Shown: positions 30,502-39,851, numbered from the stretch's first letter. The stretch is DNA of 40,981 bases from Candidatus Ventrenecus stercoripullorum (GCA_018712835.1 DVGF01000032.1:1-40981), one strand, 5' to 3'. Made by a program: numbers and translations. The notes: a model not told the origin generated them from the letters alone.

Positions 30502-32673
30502 ATGTACGCAGAAATATTAGTAGAAATAAAAAGTAAACATACGGATAAAACATTTACTTATCATATTCCAGAGTATTTGGTAAGTGATGTTTTAATAGGA
30601 AAACGTGTTGTTGTTCCCTTTGGTCGTCAAACACTAGAAGGGTATGTTTTAAATATATTAGATCATTCAGATATTGATACGAAAGATTTGATAGAAGTAC
30701 TAGATGAAGAACCTGTGTTAAATGAAGAAATGCTAGATTTAGGTCGTGAAATGTCTCGTCTTACACTAAGTAGTTTAAGTGCTTGCTATGGAGCCATGCT
30801 TCCAAAAGCCCTAAAAGCGAAACATGGTACCCAAATTAATAAGAAATATATTACTTTCTTAAAACTGACAAAGAGCAAAGAAGATATTCTAGACAACGTG
30901 AGCTCTAGCTCTCAAAAAGATGTGATCAATTTATTTGAAGATAATTTACCTCTCAAAAAAACAATAGCCAATAAAGTAAGTGCTTCCTCTGTAAAAACTT
31001 TACTAAAAAAAGGGTATCTTATAGAAGTAGAAGAAGAGGAATATCGGTATCAATTAAAAAAAGAAGAACAAGAAGAGGAAAAAATATTAAATCCTGAACA
31101 ACAAGAGGCCGTGGATGCCATTGTCTCTTCTTTTGAAAGTTCAAATACGTTTTTACTCCATGGAGTAACAGGTTCTGGAAAAACAGAAGTGTATTTACAA
31201 GTGATAAAAAAAGTTCTAGAACAAGAAAAGACTGCCTTAGTACTAGTACCAGAAATAAGTTTGACACCTCAGCTTGTTGCGCGTTTTAATAAACGCTTTC
31301 CTGGAATAATCGCTGTTTTGCATAGTGGACTATCAGATGCCGAAAGATATGACGAATGGCGTAAAATATTAAAAGGAGAAGCTTCTATTGTGATCGGGGC
31401 TAGAAGTGCTGTTTTTTCTCCCTTAAAAAATATTGGAGTGATCATCATTGATGAAGAGCACTCAGAGTCTTATAAACAAGAAAACAATCCTCGTTATCAT
31501 GCAACCCTAATGGCTAAGATAAGAAGTAATACCCATCATTGTCCTCTAGTACTTGGCAGTGCTACACCAACACTTTCCACGATGGCTAGAGCCTTAAAAA
31601 AAAGATACATCTACTTGCCACTTACTAAACGTGCTAACGATGCCATCCTTCCAAATATAGAAATTGTTGACATGGCAGAAGAAGTAAAAAATCGCCATCC
31701 TATACTTTCACGAGAACTAGAATGCAAAATTATCGAAAAATTAAATAAAAATGAACAAGTAATGTTACTTCTAAATAGAAGAGGGCATTCAACAACGATT
31801 ACATGCTCTTCCTGTGGCTTTACATATCGTTGTCCCCATTGTGACATTACACTGACTTATCATAAATCTAGCAAAAACCTTCGCTGTCATTACTGTGGTT
31901 ACACCAAATATATTGATGAGTACTGCCCAAAATGCCATGAAAAAGCTTTGAATTACTATGGTCTAGGAACAGAAAAATTAGAAGAGTTTATAGAAAATGC
32001 TTTTCCAAGAGCCAGAGTCATCAGAATGGATGCAGATGCTACCACCCGAAAAGGAATGTATGAAAAAATTACAACAGATTTTTATGAGCATAAATACGAT
32101 ATCTTACTAGGTACCCAAATGATTAGCAAAGGCCTAGATTTCCCAAATGTAACTTTAGTAGGAATACTAAACGCTGATGCTTCTTTAAATATTCCAGATT
32201 ATCGAAGCAACGAAAGAACATATGCTCTTTTAAGCCAAGCAAGCGGTCGAGCAGGAAGAAACAAAACTCCCGGTGAAGTGATATTACAGACATTTTATCC
32301 GGATAATTTTATTTTAAAATGTGTGAAAGAAAACGACTATATGAAATTCTTTAAATATGAAATGAATATTCGTAAAACTTTAAAATATCCGCCATTTTAT
32401 TTTTTGACAATTCTCAAAATAAAAAGCAAGGATTACAAAGAAGCAAGTAACGAAGCCAAAAAAGCCAAAGAATTTTTAGAAAGCAAGTTAGATAAAACAA
32501 GTATTATTCTTGGTCCAGCAACTGCTAGCATGTTTGTAGTGAATAACGTATACCATTTTGAACTATTGATTAAATACAGATTTGATGAGAATTTAATTCC
32601 TACTCTAAAAGAACTAGATGAATTAATCCTCTTAAATTCCAAAGTCCAATTAGACATTGATTTTTTAGACTAA
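30502..32673 (+). CDS. priA: Primosomal protein PriA (replication-restart helicase)
   Basis: PriA recognises stalled forks and reloads the replicative helicase. The protein is about 723 aa, full length. The N-terminal 3'-DNA-binding domain begins MYAEILVEIKSKHTDKTFTY. The helicase core shows Walker A GVTGSGKTEVYLQ, DEEH box IIDEEHSESYKQ, LGSATPTLS, LLNRRGHS, and the C-terminal lobe QMISKGLDFPNVTLVG with QASGRAGR. Eight cysteines form two zinc sites (CSSCGFTYRCPHC, CHYCGY ... CPKC). ATG 30502 is chosen by similarity of the N-terminus; GTG 30493 and ATG 30496 are alternatives. TACAAT at 30480-30485 is a possible -10. Confidence 0.95.
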   Translation: MYAEILVEIKSKHTDKTFTYHIPEYLVSDVLIGKRVVVPFGRQTLEGYVLNILDHSDIDTKDLIEVLDEEPVLNEEMLDLGREMSRLTLSSLSACYGAMLPKALKAKHGTQINKKYITFLKLTKSKEDILDNVSSSSQKDVINLFEDNLPLKKTIANKVSASSVKTLLKKGYLIEVEEEEYRYQLKKEEQEEEKILNPEQQEAVDAIVSSFESSNTFLLHGVTGSGKTEVYLQVIKKVLEQEKTALVLVPEISLTPQLVARFNKRFPGIIAVLHSGLSDAERYDEWRKILKGEASIVIGARSAVFSPLKNIGVIIIDEEHSESYKQENNPRYHATLMAKIRSNTHHCPLVLGSATPTLSTMARALKKRYIYLPLTKRANDAILPNIEIVDMAEEVKNRHPILSRELECKIIEKLNKNEQVMLLLNRRGHSTTITCSSCGFTYRCPHCDITLTYHKSSKNLRCHYCGYTKYIDEYCPKCHEKALNYYGLGTEKLEEFIENAFPRARVIRMDADATTRKGMYEKITTDFYEHKYDILLGTQMISKGLDFPNVTLVGILNADASLNIPDYRSNERTYALLSQASGRAGRNKTPGEVILQTFYPDNFILKCVKENDYMKFFKYEMNIRKTLKYPPFYFLTILKIKSKDYKEASNEAKKAKEFLESKLDKTSIILGPATASMFVVNNVYHFELLIKYRFDENLIPTLKELDELILLNSKVQLDIDFLD

Positions 32674-32685
32674 ACGTGGTAGGAT
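32657..32685 (+). promoter_or_regulatory. Promoter of the 32715 gene, inside the priA end
   Basis: TTGATT (32657-32662), 17-base spacer, extended -10 TGGTAGGAT ending 32685. Confidence 0.45.
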
Positions 32686-32714
32686 ACATATCACAAATAA
32701 AAGGAGGGGTTATA

Positions 32715-33632
32715 ATGACCGAAAAAGAAATAATAGTAGGTAAAATCGACAACATTATAAACTTTATTATAGAACATGCCCAAGAAGATGTATCCGTTTA
32801 TTCGCGGTATCATTATCGTAAATTAATTTTACTTTTAGAACGCGTAAAAAAGACAGTAAATAATTTTATTTTAACTATTCCAGGAGTACTAGATGAAAGT
32901 AGTTATGAGAAATTACGCAAAAATTATCAAAAAATTTTAGAGTTAACACAAGAAGCTATCGATTTGTTTATAAAGAATAATATTGATAATACAACAAAAA
33001 AATTAAAAAGTATTCCAGTGCAATTAGAAAAACAAGAAGATTACTATGAATTAATAGGAACATTACAAGAAGTTATCAGAATACAAAGAAATCGTAAAAA
33101 GCGTATAGAAAGAGGACGTGTTTATCAATATAGAACTCCTAAAGAAGTTTCCAGTAATCTATATTCTACAACGACGGCAAATAATATTTTCATTTACCAT
33201 GAATATAATGAATGGAAAGACAAATTAGACTTATCAAATACTACTTATGGTTATACTTCAAAAGATTTCTATGCAAACGCATTGATGTATGCATTAGTAA
33301 AAAATTTAGATTATGATGCATACTATAGCTTGTCTTCTTTCCTAGTAGAAGATTATGATGCTAAAAAGAACAAAGATATGGAAAAACAAGAAAAAGAAAC
33401 TTCTATTACTGTCGATGATGTTCGAATGATTTGTACAACTCTTAAATATTATGAATTAAGAGAAATGGATGTGCTTCTTTTATGGAAAGAAAGAACGGCA
33501 TTACTAAAATTTTTAGAAGATGCTTTAGAGGAACCGATGTTAATCGAAGCAGCTGGGGGTATGGATAAAATTAATGAAGCGGTAGAAAGAATCGATAATG
33601 TGTTACAAACTAAGCGATGGAAAGGAAGATAA
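32715..33632 (+). CDS. Unrecognised 305-aa helical protein
   Basis: No family recognised. It is cytoplasmic by appearance (no signal peptide or long hydrophobic run), rich in Lys, Glu, Tyr and Ile, and mostly predicted helix. The N-terminal ~110 residues form amphipathic helices (YHYRKLILLLERVKKTVNNF), and the middle has a Tyr-rich segment (IFYHEYNEW-like, then YALVKNLDYDAYYSLSSFL). The ATG at 32715 follows a strong AGGAGGGG ribosome site. It shares size, composition and the 'EYNEW/AYNDW' feature with the next gene, so they may be distant paralogues. First of four unassigned genes between priA and fmt. Confidence 0.7.
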   Translation: MTEKEIIVGKIDNIINFIIEHAQEDVSVYSRYHYRKLILLLERVKKTVNNFILTIPGVLDESSYEKLRKNYQKILELTQEAIDLFIKNNIDNTTKKLKSIPVQLEKQEDYYELIGTLQEVIRIQRNRKKRIERGRVYQYRTPKEVSSNLYSTTTANNIFIYHEYNEWKDKLDLSNTTYGYTSKDFYANALMYALVKNLDYDAYYSLSSFLVEDYDAKKNKDMEKQEKETSITVDDVRMICTTLKYYELREMDVLLLWKERTALLKFLEDALEEPMLIEAAGGMDKINEAVERIDNVLQTKRWKGR

Positions 33633-33634
33633 TT

Positions 33635-34504
33635 ATGACAGTGATTGCCGAAGATTTAGAAAAAACAATTGATAGTATTTTAGAAAATATGGAGAAAAGA
33701 GTTTTTCCTATGCAAACTGAAATTTTGCCAAAAGATAGTGTTAATGAAACTTTAATTTTCTCTATCTTAGAATTATGTAAAACTATTTTATCTAGGCATA
33801 TCGATTATCACACAAAAGGAAAGATTTTAATACAAGAAGATTACGAAACATTAAGAAACCACTTCCAAACGCAAAAAAATTTAATTGCTGTAGAGATTCA
33901 AGAAATTCTAAGAGTTTTATATAATAAAGACACAAAATTAGATCGAGTAGAAAAATTGGGAAAAATTATAGCTGGAAATGGCTATTTTGAAAAAATATAT
34001 GTGTCTACAATCAATGAAATAAATTGGAAAAACTCTACAGAGGAATTTGATAATTACTTATATCATACAGAGTTTAGTGCTTACAATGACTGGTTAGAGA
34101 AAAATTCTTTACAAGGCGGATCTTTTCCTATCACGTATTCTATTTATTATGATTTAAGTTACGATCGTTACTTTAACATTGCATGTATGGAAAAAGAAGC
34201 TAAAAGAGTGAATGGTCAAAATATAACACCAGAAAGGTTTGCTGCGGAAAGTATATTTCCAGAGGATGTTGTGTTCATCACAGAATATACAAAAAAGAAA
34301 GATTTAAAAAAATTAAGTGCTTCTCAATTGCGAAATGGACATGAAACATTAAAGCTTGCATTAAATCATTTGATTAATATGCGAAGCTTAGAAGGTAGAG
34401 AACATACTCGTACAATGGAAGAATATTGGGATATTATGAATCTCTTAGAAGAAGAACAACAACAAAGAGAAATGGAAAAATCCAGATATATTAAATTAAA
34501 GTAA
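33635..34504 (+). CDS. Unrecognised 289-aa helical protein
   Basis: No family recognised. Composition and predicted helical make-up are like the preceding gene: an N-terminal helical region (TIDSILENMEKRVF, LIFSILELCKTILSRHIDYH), a middle segment with AYNDWLEKNSL and YSIYYDLSYDRYF, and a Glu/Gln-rich C-terminal helix (NLLEEEQQQREMEK). It has no membrane or secretion signal. The start at 33635 lies seven bases after AAGGAAG and two bases after the upstream stop; an ATG at 33617 overlaps the upstream gene and is less likely. Co-transcribed with the flanking genes. Confidence 0.7.
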   Translation: MTVIAEDLEKTIDSILENMEKRVFPMQTEILPKDSVNETLIFSILELCKTILSRHIDYHTKGKILIQEDYETLRNHFQTQKNLIAVEIQEILRVLYNKDTKLDRVEKLGKIIAGNGYFEKIYVSTINEINWKNSTEEFDNYLYHTEFSAYNDWLEKNSLQGGSFPITYSIYYDLSYDRYFNIACMEKEAKRVNGQNITPERFAAESIFPEDVVFITEYTKKKDLKKLSASQLRNGHETLKLALNHLINMRSLEGREHTRTMEEYWDIMNLLEEEQQQREMEKSRYIKLK

Positions 34505-34533
34505 TAAAAAAGAATATAAAAGGAGAATGAAAA

Positions 34534-35241
34534 ATGAATAAGAAAAAAATTTTATTAAAAAGCAAAGCAATTTTACTTGCATCTTCTTTAGCGTTATCAA
34601 ATCCTGTAACGTCGTATGCGAAAACACCTGCTCTTGCCACAGAAGAGGAGACACTAAAAGATAAGTTGAGTGAATGGGGATCAAAATTGTTCGATTGGGC
34701 AGGAAAAGCCGATGAGGAAATCAATGAACATGTTGTGGATCCGGCGAAAGAAAAACTTGATGAAATAGAACTATACAAACAAGAGTCTTTATGGCTAATT
34801 ACAGATATACCAAGCGTGAGCCCTGAAAAAGAAAGAAACTATTTCTTTGTAAACAAAAACATACCGAATTTCAAATGGACTTATTATTATGATAAATACG
34901 GGAATAAAGTAAGTGAAGATTCCCCGGAACTTGCTAAAATGGAAATACGTAAAATGTATGTGTCTTTAACCAATCCTGACATCGCATTTATAATCGAAGA
35001 ATGGTTCGATTATGAAACATTTACTTTTACAATTAACTATACTGATTTTGATAAGTCACTACCATATGACGAGAATACAAATGCAAAGTATGGACGTTTT
35101 GCAAACATTGGTGATGTTTTACCAGAAGAGTACTTAAAAGAAAAATATAGCACGGAAGATTTAAAAGAATTATTAGAACTTATTAATGACCCAACCTATG
35201 AACTTTCTTTCACTGATGCTAATCTATCTTTAAAAAAGTAA
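34534..35241 (+). CDS. Predicted secreted protein, function unknown
   Basis: A 235-aa protein with a clear signal peptide: basic start (MNKKKILLKSK), hydrophobic core (AILLASSLALS) and a likely cleavage after SYA near residue 30. The mature part starts with an acidic helical region containing EWGSKLFDWAGKADEEINEH, then a mixed strand-rich region (FKWTYYYDKYGNKVSED, IIEEWFDYETFTFTINY). No cysteines are available for disulfides and no sortase motif is seen, so release outside the cell is likely. GGAGAATG precedes the start. It sits in the unassigned block and is followed by a terminator. Confidence 0.7.
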   Translation: MNKKKILLKSKAILLASSLALSNPVTSYAKTPALATEEETLKDKLSEWGSKLFDWAGKADEEINEHVVDPAKEKLDEIELYKQESLWLITDIPSVSPEKERNYFFVNKNIPNFKWTYYYDKYGNKVSEDSPELAKMEIRKMYVSLTNPDIAFIIEEWFDYETFTFTINYTDFDKSLPYDENTNAKYGRFANIGDVLPEEYLKEKYSTEDLKELLELINDPTYELSFTDANLSLKK

Positions 35242-35262
35242 TATTGACTATTGCTTTTTTTT
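35232..35262 (+). terminator. Intrinsic terminator after the secreted protein gene
   Basis: AAAAAAG (35232-35238) pairs with CTTTTTT (35254-35260), with inner AATA/TATT pairing. TTGACT at 35244-35249, inside the loop side, may be the -35 for the next gene (TATGAT at 35269, spacing 19). Confidence 0.55.
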
Positions 35263-35304
35263 CCTCTTTATGATAAGTTCTATTTAAGAAATGGAGAATT
35301 AAAA

Positions 35305-35892
35305 ATGGAAAATCAAAAAACTTGGGGTTGTGATGTTGATACGGTTACTAGAATACAGAACAAAGAATATACAAGTGAGTTAGCAAATAAAATAAGTACT
35401 CTTATTTTTCTTGATAGTGGACTTTTAGAGGAAAAGCAAAATATAAATAATCTTCCAAAAGAGAAAAAAGAAGAGTTAAGTAAATATAAAAGCTATCTCA
35501 TGCTTTTGCCTTGGTATGAAAAAATAGAAAATAGTGTATTGCTCTTAACCGAAGAAGACTACAATACTTGTCATCATACCTATCAATTATTATCAGAAAG
35601 TATTTCACTCTTTTACATGATAGCAGTGATGCATCAAAATCGCACTATTCAAAATGCTTGGTCAAGCAACTTATCAGAAAAAATAGACCAACTAGAACAA
35701 GAGTTAGAGTCATACCTAGATTATGCAAGACCTGTGTCTTTTGAAACAGACAAATCTATTAGTACGAAAACTTTCTGGATTTTAAAAAAATCACTCATGG
35801 AACACAGGAGTTATGAAGAATATTTGACAGAGTTAACACTTTGTTTAATGGACCCACCAATCGCTTTAAAACGAAATAAAGGATGTGAATAA
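35305..35892 (+). CDS. Unrecognised 195-aa protein
   Basis: I do not recognise it. It is soluble and mostly helical, with clusters such as DKIDQLEQELESYLDYARP-like acidic helices and a middle segment FYMIAVMHQNRTIQNAW. It resembles the 32715 and 33635 products in composition but has no obvious alignable block. The ATG at 35305 follows GGAGAATT; a TTG at 35251 lies in the terminator and is not the start. It ends six bases before fmt, so it may be translated from the same RNA. Confidence 0.65.
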   Translation: MENQKTWGCDVDTVTRIQNKEYTSELANKISTLIFLDSGLLEEKQNINNLPKEKKEELSKYKSYLMLLPWYEKIENSVLLLTEEDYNTCHHTYQLLSESISLFYMIAVMHQNRTIQNAWSSNLSEKIDQLEQELESYLDYARPVSFETDKSISTKTFWILKKSLMEHRSYEEYLTELTLCLMDPPIALKRNKGCE

Positions 35893-35898
35893 TCATAT

Positions 35899-36834
35899 AT
35901 GAAAAATACAAAAGTAATATTTATGGGAACACCGGACTTTTCAGTACCGGTCTTTAAAATGTTAATAGAAGAAACCGATGTAGTTCTCGCTGTAACTCAA
36001 CCAGATAAGCCAGTAGGAAGACATCACGAATTAAAACCAACGCCTATCAAAGAAGTTGCTTTAGAAAATAATATTCCAATATTCCAACCAAAAAAAATAA
36101 AAGAAGAATATGAAAAAATATTAAATACTCCTTGTGATATAATTATAACCTGTGCCTATGGCCAAATTATTCCAGAAGAAATACTAAATTATCCAAAACT
36201 AGGTTGCGTCAATGTCCATGCTTCACTACTACCAAAATATCGTGGTGGTGCTCCAATTCACTGGTGCCTTTTAAACGGCGAAGAAAAAACAGGAGTGACC
36301 ATTATGTATATGGATAAAGGTATGGATACAGGGGATATGATCTCTAAAAAAGAATATGTAATTAAAAAAACAGATAACGTAGGAATTCTTCACGAAGAAC
36401 TATCAAAAATTGGTGCAGAACTACTAAAAGAAACCTTACCAAGTATTATTGCAGGAACAAACGAAAGAATAAAACAAAATAATGATGAGGCAACCTACGC
36501 ATACAATATCACAAGAAAAGAAGAACGAATTGACTTTTCTAGAACCGGCCTTGAAATCCAAAATCAAATCCGTGGTTTAAATCCTTGGCCAACCGCAAAC
36601 TTTCTTGTAAATAACGAAGAATTTAAAGCCTTAGAAGCAACTTTTGAAAAAAAAGAAAATACAACTCCAGGAACTGTTCGAGAAATTACAAAAGACGCTA
36701 TCGGCATAGACTGTATAGATGGGGTGATTTATTTGACAAAAATAAAACCGTTTGGCAAAAAAATAATGAATGTCAAAGATTATTTAAATGGCGTAAAAAA
36801 AGAAACAATTTTAAACTGGGTGATTAATGAATGA
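35899..36834 (+). CDS. fmt: Methionyl-tRNA formyltransferase
   Basis: Fmt formylates initiator Met-tRNA using 10-formyl-tetrahydrofolate. The 311-aa protein begins with KVIFMGTPDFSVPVFKML; the formyltransferase core holds VNVHASLLPKYRGGAPIHWC (about 108-127, with the catalytic Asn/His region) and TGVTIMYMDKGMDTGDM. The C-terminal tRNA-binding barrel begins near residue 205 (QIRGLNPWPTANF). Full length. The ribosome site before the ATG at 35899 is poor. Def and rsmB, frequent neighbours of fmt in a priA-def-fmt-rsmB order, are absent; the unassigned block occupies the priA-fmt gap. Confidence 0.95.
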   Translation: MKNTKVIFMGTPDFSVPVFKMLIEETDVVLAVTQPDKPVGRHHELKPTPIKEVALENNIPIFQPKKIKEEYEKILNTPCDIIITCAYGQIIPEEILNYPKLGCVNVHASLLPKYRGGAPIHWCLLNGEEKTGVTIMYMDKGMDTGDMISKKEYVIKKTDNVGILHEELSKIGAELLKETLPSIIAGTNERIKQNNDEATYAYNITRKEERIDFSRTGLEIQNQIRGLNPWPTANFLVNNEEFKALEATFEKKENTTPGTVREITKDAIGIDCIDGVIYLTKIKPFGKKIMNVKDYLNGVKKETILNWVINE

Positions 36835-37367
36835 CTTACGAAACACCAAGACTCTTTTTTAGACCATTAGAAGAAAAAGACGCAGAAAGTTTATTTAAAA
36901 ATGTTTACCGTGATGAAAACGTAAATCGATATTTAAGATTTGATACACATAAAAATGCGGAAGAAACAAAAAAAGTAATCAAAGAATTTCTAGAAAACAA
37001 CCAAGAAATCTATGTGTTGATAGAAAAAGAGACAAAAGAAATCATCGGAACAATCGAAATTGCAGATAAATCTCTTTTAAACCAAACTTGTGCAATTGGT
37101 TATTTAATTGGCTCTAAGTGGTGGAGCTTGGGATATGGCACAGAAGCCTTAAAACAAACGATTTCTTTTTTATTCCAAAATTTTGATTACCAACTCATTG
37201 AAACTGTAGTAAGAAACGATAATAAAGGCAGTGCCAAGATATGTGAGAAAAGTCAAATGAAATTAGATGGAATATTACGGAATAGAAGGATAGATAAAAT
37301 AGATGGACATCGCGATGATATTCGCGTGTATTCGATTACAAAACAAGAATGGAGGAACTTATCATGA
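36831..37367 (+). CDS. GNAT-family N-acetyltransferase (RimJ/RimL-like)
   Basis: A 178-aa GCN5-related acetyltransferase. It opens with YETPRLFFRPLEEKDAESLF, typical of the RimJ/RimL subgroup that acetylates protein N-termini or small amines. The acetyl-CoA loop region reads IGYLIGSKWWSLGYGTEAL (about 86-104, R/Q-x-x-G-x-G/A variant) and the last strand ETVVRNDNKGSAKICEKSQM is also typical. Target unknown. It overlaps fmt by four bases (ATGA) and the next gene by four, implying coupled translation. Confidence 0.88.
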   Translation: MTYETPRLFFRPLEEKDAESLFKNVYRDENVNRYLRFDTHKNAEETKKVIKEFLENNQEIYVLIEKETKEIIGTIEIADKSLLNQTCAIGYLIGSKWWSLGYGTEALKQTISFLFQNFDYQLIETVVRNDNKGSAKICEKSQMKLDGILRNRRIDKIDGHRDDIRVYSITKQEWRNLS

Positions 37368-38725
37368 TATTAATGTTTATCGGACCGTCTAGTTCTGGTA
37401 AAGATACATTTTTAAAACCAACATTAGAAAAATTTTCCTTAAAGCCAATTGTCTTATCGACTACAAGACCAATGCGTGAAAAAGAAGTCGATGGAAAGTC
37501 CTATCATTTCATATCAATGGCGGAAATGAATGCCCTAGACAAACAACAAAAATTAGTAGAAAGAAGAAACTATAATACAGTAAATGGCTTATGGTCATAT
37601 GCAACAAATGCAGAGAATATTCGTTTATCAGAAAATTATTTGGTAGCAAATACTTGGGAAGGGTACCAAAAATATATTGAGTTTTATGGAAAAGAAAATG
37701 TAGTTCCTATTTATTTTCAAGTAGAAGACAAAGTCCGTTACGAACGAGCTCTAGCAAGAGAGTCCAAAAAAGAAAAGCCAAATTACCAAGAAGCAAAACG
37801 AAGATTTATAACAGACACTCATGATTTTAATCCCATATATTTACAAAAATATCAACCAATTATCATAGATAATAATCATAGTTTAAAAGATACTCAAAAC
37901 CAAATAAATAAGGTTGTCTCTAATATTCTCCAAAAACAAGTCCCATTATTTAAAGAAAAGACAGAATTTAAAATATTCTATCAAAAAATGCGAGATAAAT
38001 CCCGTTCTTTACTAGGGAGTCTTTCTTCCTTACGGCGTTCTACTAGTTGTGAAGGGTATCTAAAACAGTTTCTTTCTCGTCGTTTTCGTGAGGAAAACAC
38101 AGAAAATTTTGATAAAATTTTAAGTGAAAGAAACCAAATATTAAATATAGCAACCAATATTGATATCATAAGTAAAAGATATCATGATTTAGAAGACAAG
38201 TTGTTTGAACAATTAAATGTCTGTCCATTACTAGAAGAAACACAGTATCAATCCTTAGAACAAATATATAACAATCTAAAAGATTTATTAGAGAAGCTAT
38301 TACAAACAGAAAACTGTCCAACTTACGAAATGATGGAAGACAAAATAAGCCTCCAAGGATTAAAACTTCGCTTAATGATAAATGATGTAAATAACTTTTT
38401 TACAAATTTAACACCTCTAAAAATTTGTTTAACAGAAGAACAAAGAAGAGATATTCTTTCTTCCTATGAAACTTGTCTTGAAATATCTAAGTTTTATGGA
38501 AGATACGAAATAATCGCGACTTGTCTTACTAAAAAGTTAGGGTATGATACCTACCGGAAGTGGATGCTCTCATACCTAGCATTAAAAATAGAACAAGAAG
38601 AATGGAAAAGGAAAGAAAGTGATAAAGAACTTGCTTTACCACAAAACACATCAGGAATAGAAACACCTAATAATGCTAGCTATCACTTAATAAAAGAGAA
38701 AAAAAGAAATGCGGTGATAAAATGA
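37364..38725 (+). CDS. Guanylate-kinase-like protein with an extra C-terminal helical domain
   Basis: A 453-aa protein. Residues 1-190 look like guanylate kinase: P-loop MFIGPSSSGKDTF, the substrate-binding STTRPMREKEVDGKSYHF (about 34-51) and further Gmk-like spacing to RALARESKKEKP. True Gmk has GPSGVGK followed by a conserved lid; here the P-loop is SSSGKDT, so GMP may not be the substrate. The remaining ~260 residues are helical, without a recognised domain, and highly charged. The start follows GGAGGAAC; overlaps the GNAT gene by four bases and rlmN by four. A housekeeping gmk elsewhere would be expected. Confidence 0.75.
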   Translation: MILMFIGPSSSGKDTFLKPTLEKFSLKPIVLSTTRPMREKEVDGKSYHFISMAEMNALDKQQKLVERRNYNTVNGLWSYATNAENIRLSENYLVANTWEGYQKYIEFYGKENVVPIYFQVEDKVRYERALARESKKEKPNYQEAKRRFITDTHDFNPIYLQKYQPIIIDNNHSLKDTQNQINKVVSNILQKQVPLFKEKTEFKIFYQKMRDKSRSLLGSLSSLRRSTSCEGYLKQFLSRRFREENTENFDKILSERNQILNIATNIDIISKRYHDLEDKLFEQLNVCPLLEETQYQSLEQIYNNLKDLLEKLLQTENCPTYEMMEDKISLQGLKLRLMINDVNNFFTNLTPLKICLTEEQRRDILSSYETCLEISKFYGRYEIIATCLTKKLGYDTYRKWMLSYLALKIEQEEWKRKESDKELALPQNTSGIETPNNASYHLIKEKKRNAVIK

Positions 38726-39738
38726 ATTTATACGGATTAACCAAAGAAGAATTAGAACAGTATTTTGTAAGTATCGGGGAGAAAAAGTTTAAAGCCACCC
38801 AAGTATTTGAATGGCTCTATCAAAAACGAGTAACCACGATAGAGGAGTTTTCCAATATAAAAAAAGAAGTAAGAGAACAACTACAAAAAGACTTTTCTTT
38901 AGAATTACCAAAAGTAATCAAAAGAGAAATAGATATCGATGTAGAAAAATACTTATTTGAATTAAGCGATAACGAACGAATTGAAGCTGTTTTAATGCGT
39001 CATAATTACGGTTTATCAGTATGCGTTTCTAGTCAAGTAGGATGTAACATGGGTTGCAAATTTTGTGAGTCTGGAAGACTAAAGAAAGTAAGAAACTTAG
39101 AAGCCCATGAAATGGTCGGTCAAATATTAGTGATAGAATCCTTGATAAAAGAACGTATTTCTTCTGTAGTAATTATGGGAATAGGAGAACCTTTAGATAA
39201 CTATGAAAATGTCATTCGTTTTATAAAAATTATTAACGACGCCAAAGGAATTCAGATTGGAGCAAGACATATCACGTTATCTACGTGTGGACTCATTCCT
39301 AAAATCAAAGAACTTAGCGAGTTAGATATCCAAATAAATTTAGCAATATCTCTTCATGCTCCAAATGATCATTTAAGAAGTGAAATAATGCCAATTAATA
39401 AAGCATATCCACTTCAAGAGTTAATGGAAACAATAAAAGAATATATCAAAAAAACAAATCGTCGTGTTACAATGGAATACATTTTATTAAAAGGAGTGAA
39501 CGACCAAAAAAAACATGCCAAAGAACTAGCAAATCTACTTCGTGGTATGAATGTCTATGTAAACCTAATTCCTTATAATGAAACAAACCATATTGAATTC
39601 CAAAAAAGTGACAAAGAAACAATAGACGCTTTCTATAGAGAATTACAAAAAGAAAAAATACAAGTAACAGTAAGAAGAGAATTTGGCTCTTCCATCTCAG
39701 CAGCCTGCGGACAATTAAGAAGTAAAGAAATAAAATAG
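38722..39738 (+). CDS. rlmN: Dual-specificity RNA methyltransferase RlmN
   Basis: RlmN is a radical-SAM enzyme that methylates C2 of A2503 in 23S rRNA and A37 of some tRNAs. The 338-aa protein has the 4Fe-4S/SAM motif GCNMGCKFCESG (Cys 108, 112 and 115, approximately), an N-terminal helical domain (KKFKATQVFEWLYQK), GIGEPLDNYENV and STCGLIPKI in the barrel, and the C-terminal catalytic cysteine in SSISAACGQL. A second cysteine in the STCG block is the likely resolving residue. It overlaps the kinase-like gene by four bases and ends at a strong terminator. Confidence 0.95.
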   Translation: MNLYGLTKEELEQYFVSIGEKKFKATQVFEWLYQKRVTTIEEFSNIKKEVREQLQKDFSLELPKVIKREIDIDVEKYLFELSDNERIEAVLMRHNYGLSVCVSSQVGCNMGCKFCESGRLKKVRNLEAHEMVGQILVIESLIKERISSVVIMGIGEPLDNYENVIRFIKIINDAKGIQIGARHITLSTCGLIPKIKELSELDIQINLAISLHAPNDHLRSEIMPINKAYPLQELMETIKEYIKKTNRRVTMEYILLKGVNDQKKHAKELANLLRGMNVYVNLIPYNETNHIEFQKSDKETIDAFYRELQKEKIQVTVRREFGSSISAACGQLRSKEIK

Positions 39739-39770
39739 AGAATGTATATTTTCACAGCATTCTCTTTTTT
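39737..39770 (+). terminator. Intrinsic terminator of rlmN
   Basis: AGAGAATG (39737-39744) pairs with CATTCTCT (39758-39765), followed by TTTTT; the T run also begins the 65-bp repeat. Confidence 0.85.
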
Positions 39771-39829
39771 ACGTAAAGAGAACCAATAACATATTGAGAA
39801 ACCACGAAAGCCGTATTACAATGAATACA
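39765..39829 (+). repeat. 65-bp dispersed repeat, copy 2
   Basis: Matches 19552-19616 at 64 of 65 positions. It spans the upstream terminator T run, ACGTAAAGAG, and a full promoter. Confidence 0.85.
39794..39822 (+). promoter_or_regulatory. Promoter of the 39852 surface-protein gene
   Basis: TTGAGA (39794-39799), 17-base spacer, TACAAT (39817-39822), inside the dispersed repeat. Confidence 0.6.
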
Positions 39830-39851
39830 GACAATGAGTAGGAGTGAGTTT

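Noticed and set aside
35251-35304. TTG start extending the 35305 gene upstream
   Set aside because: It lies in the terminator hairpin of the previous gene; ATG 35305 has a GGAGAATT site.
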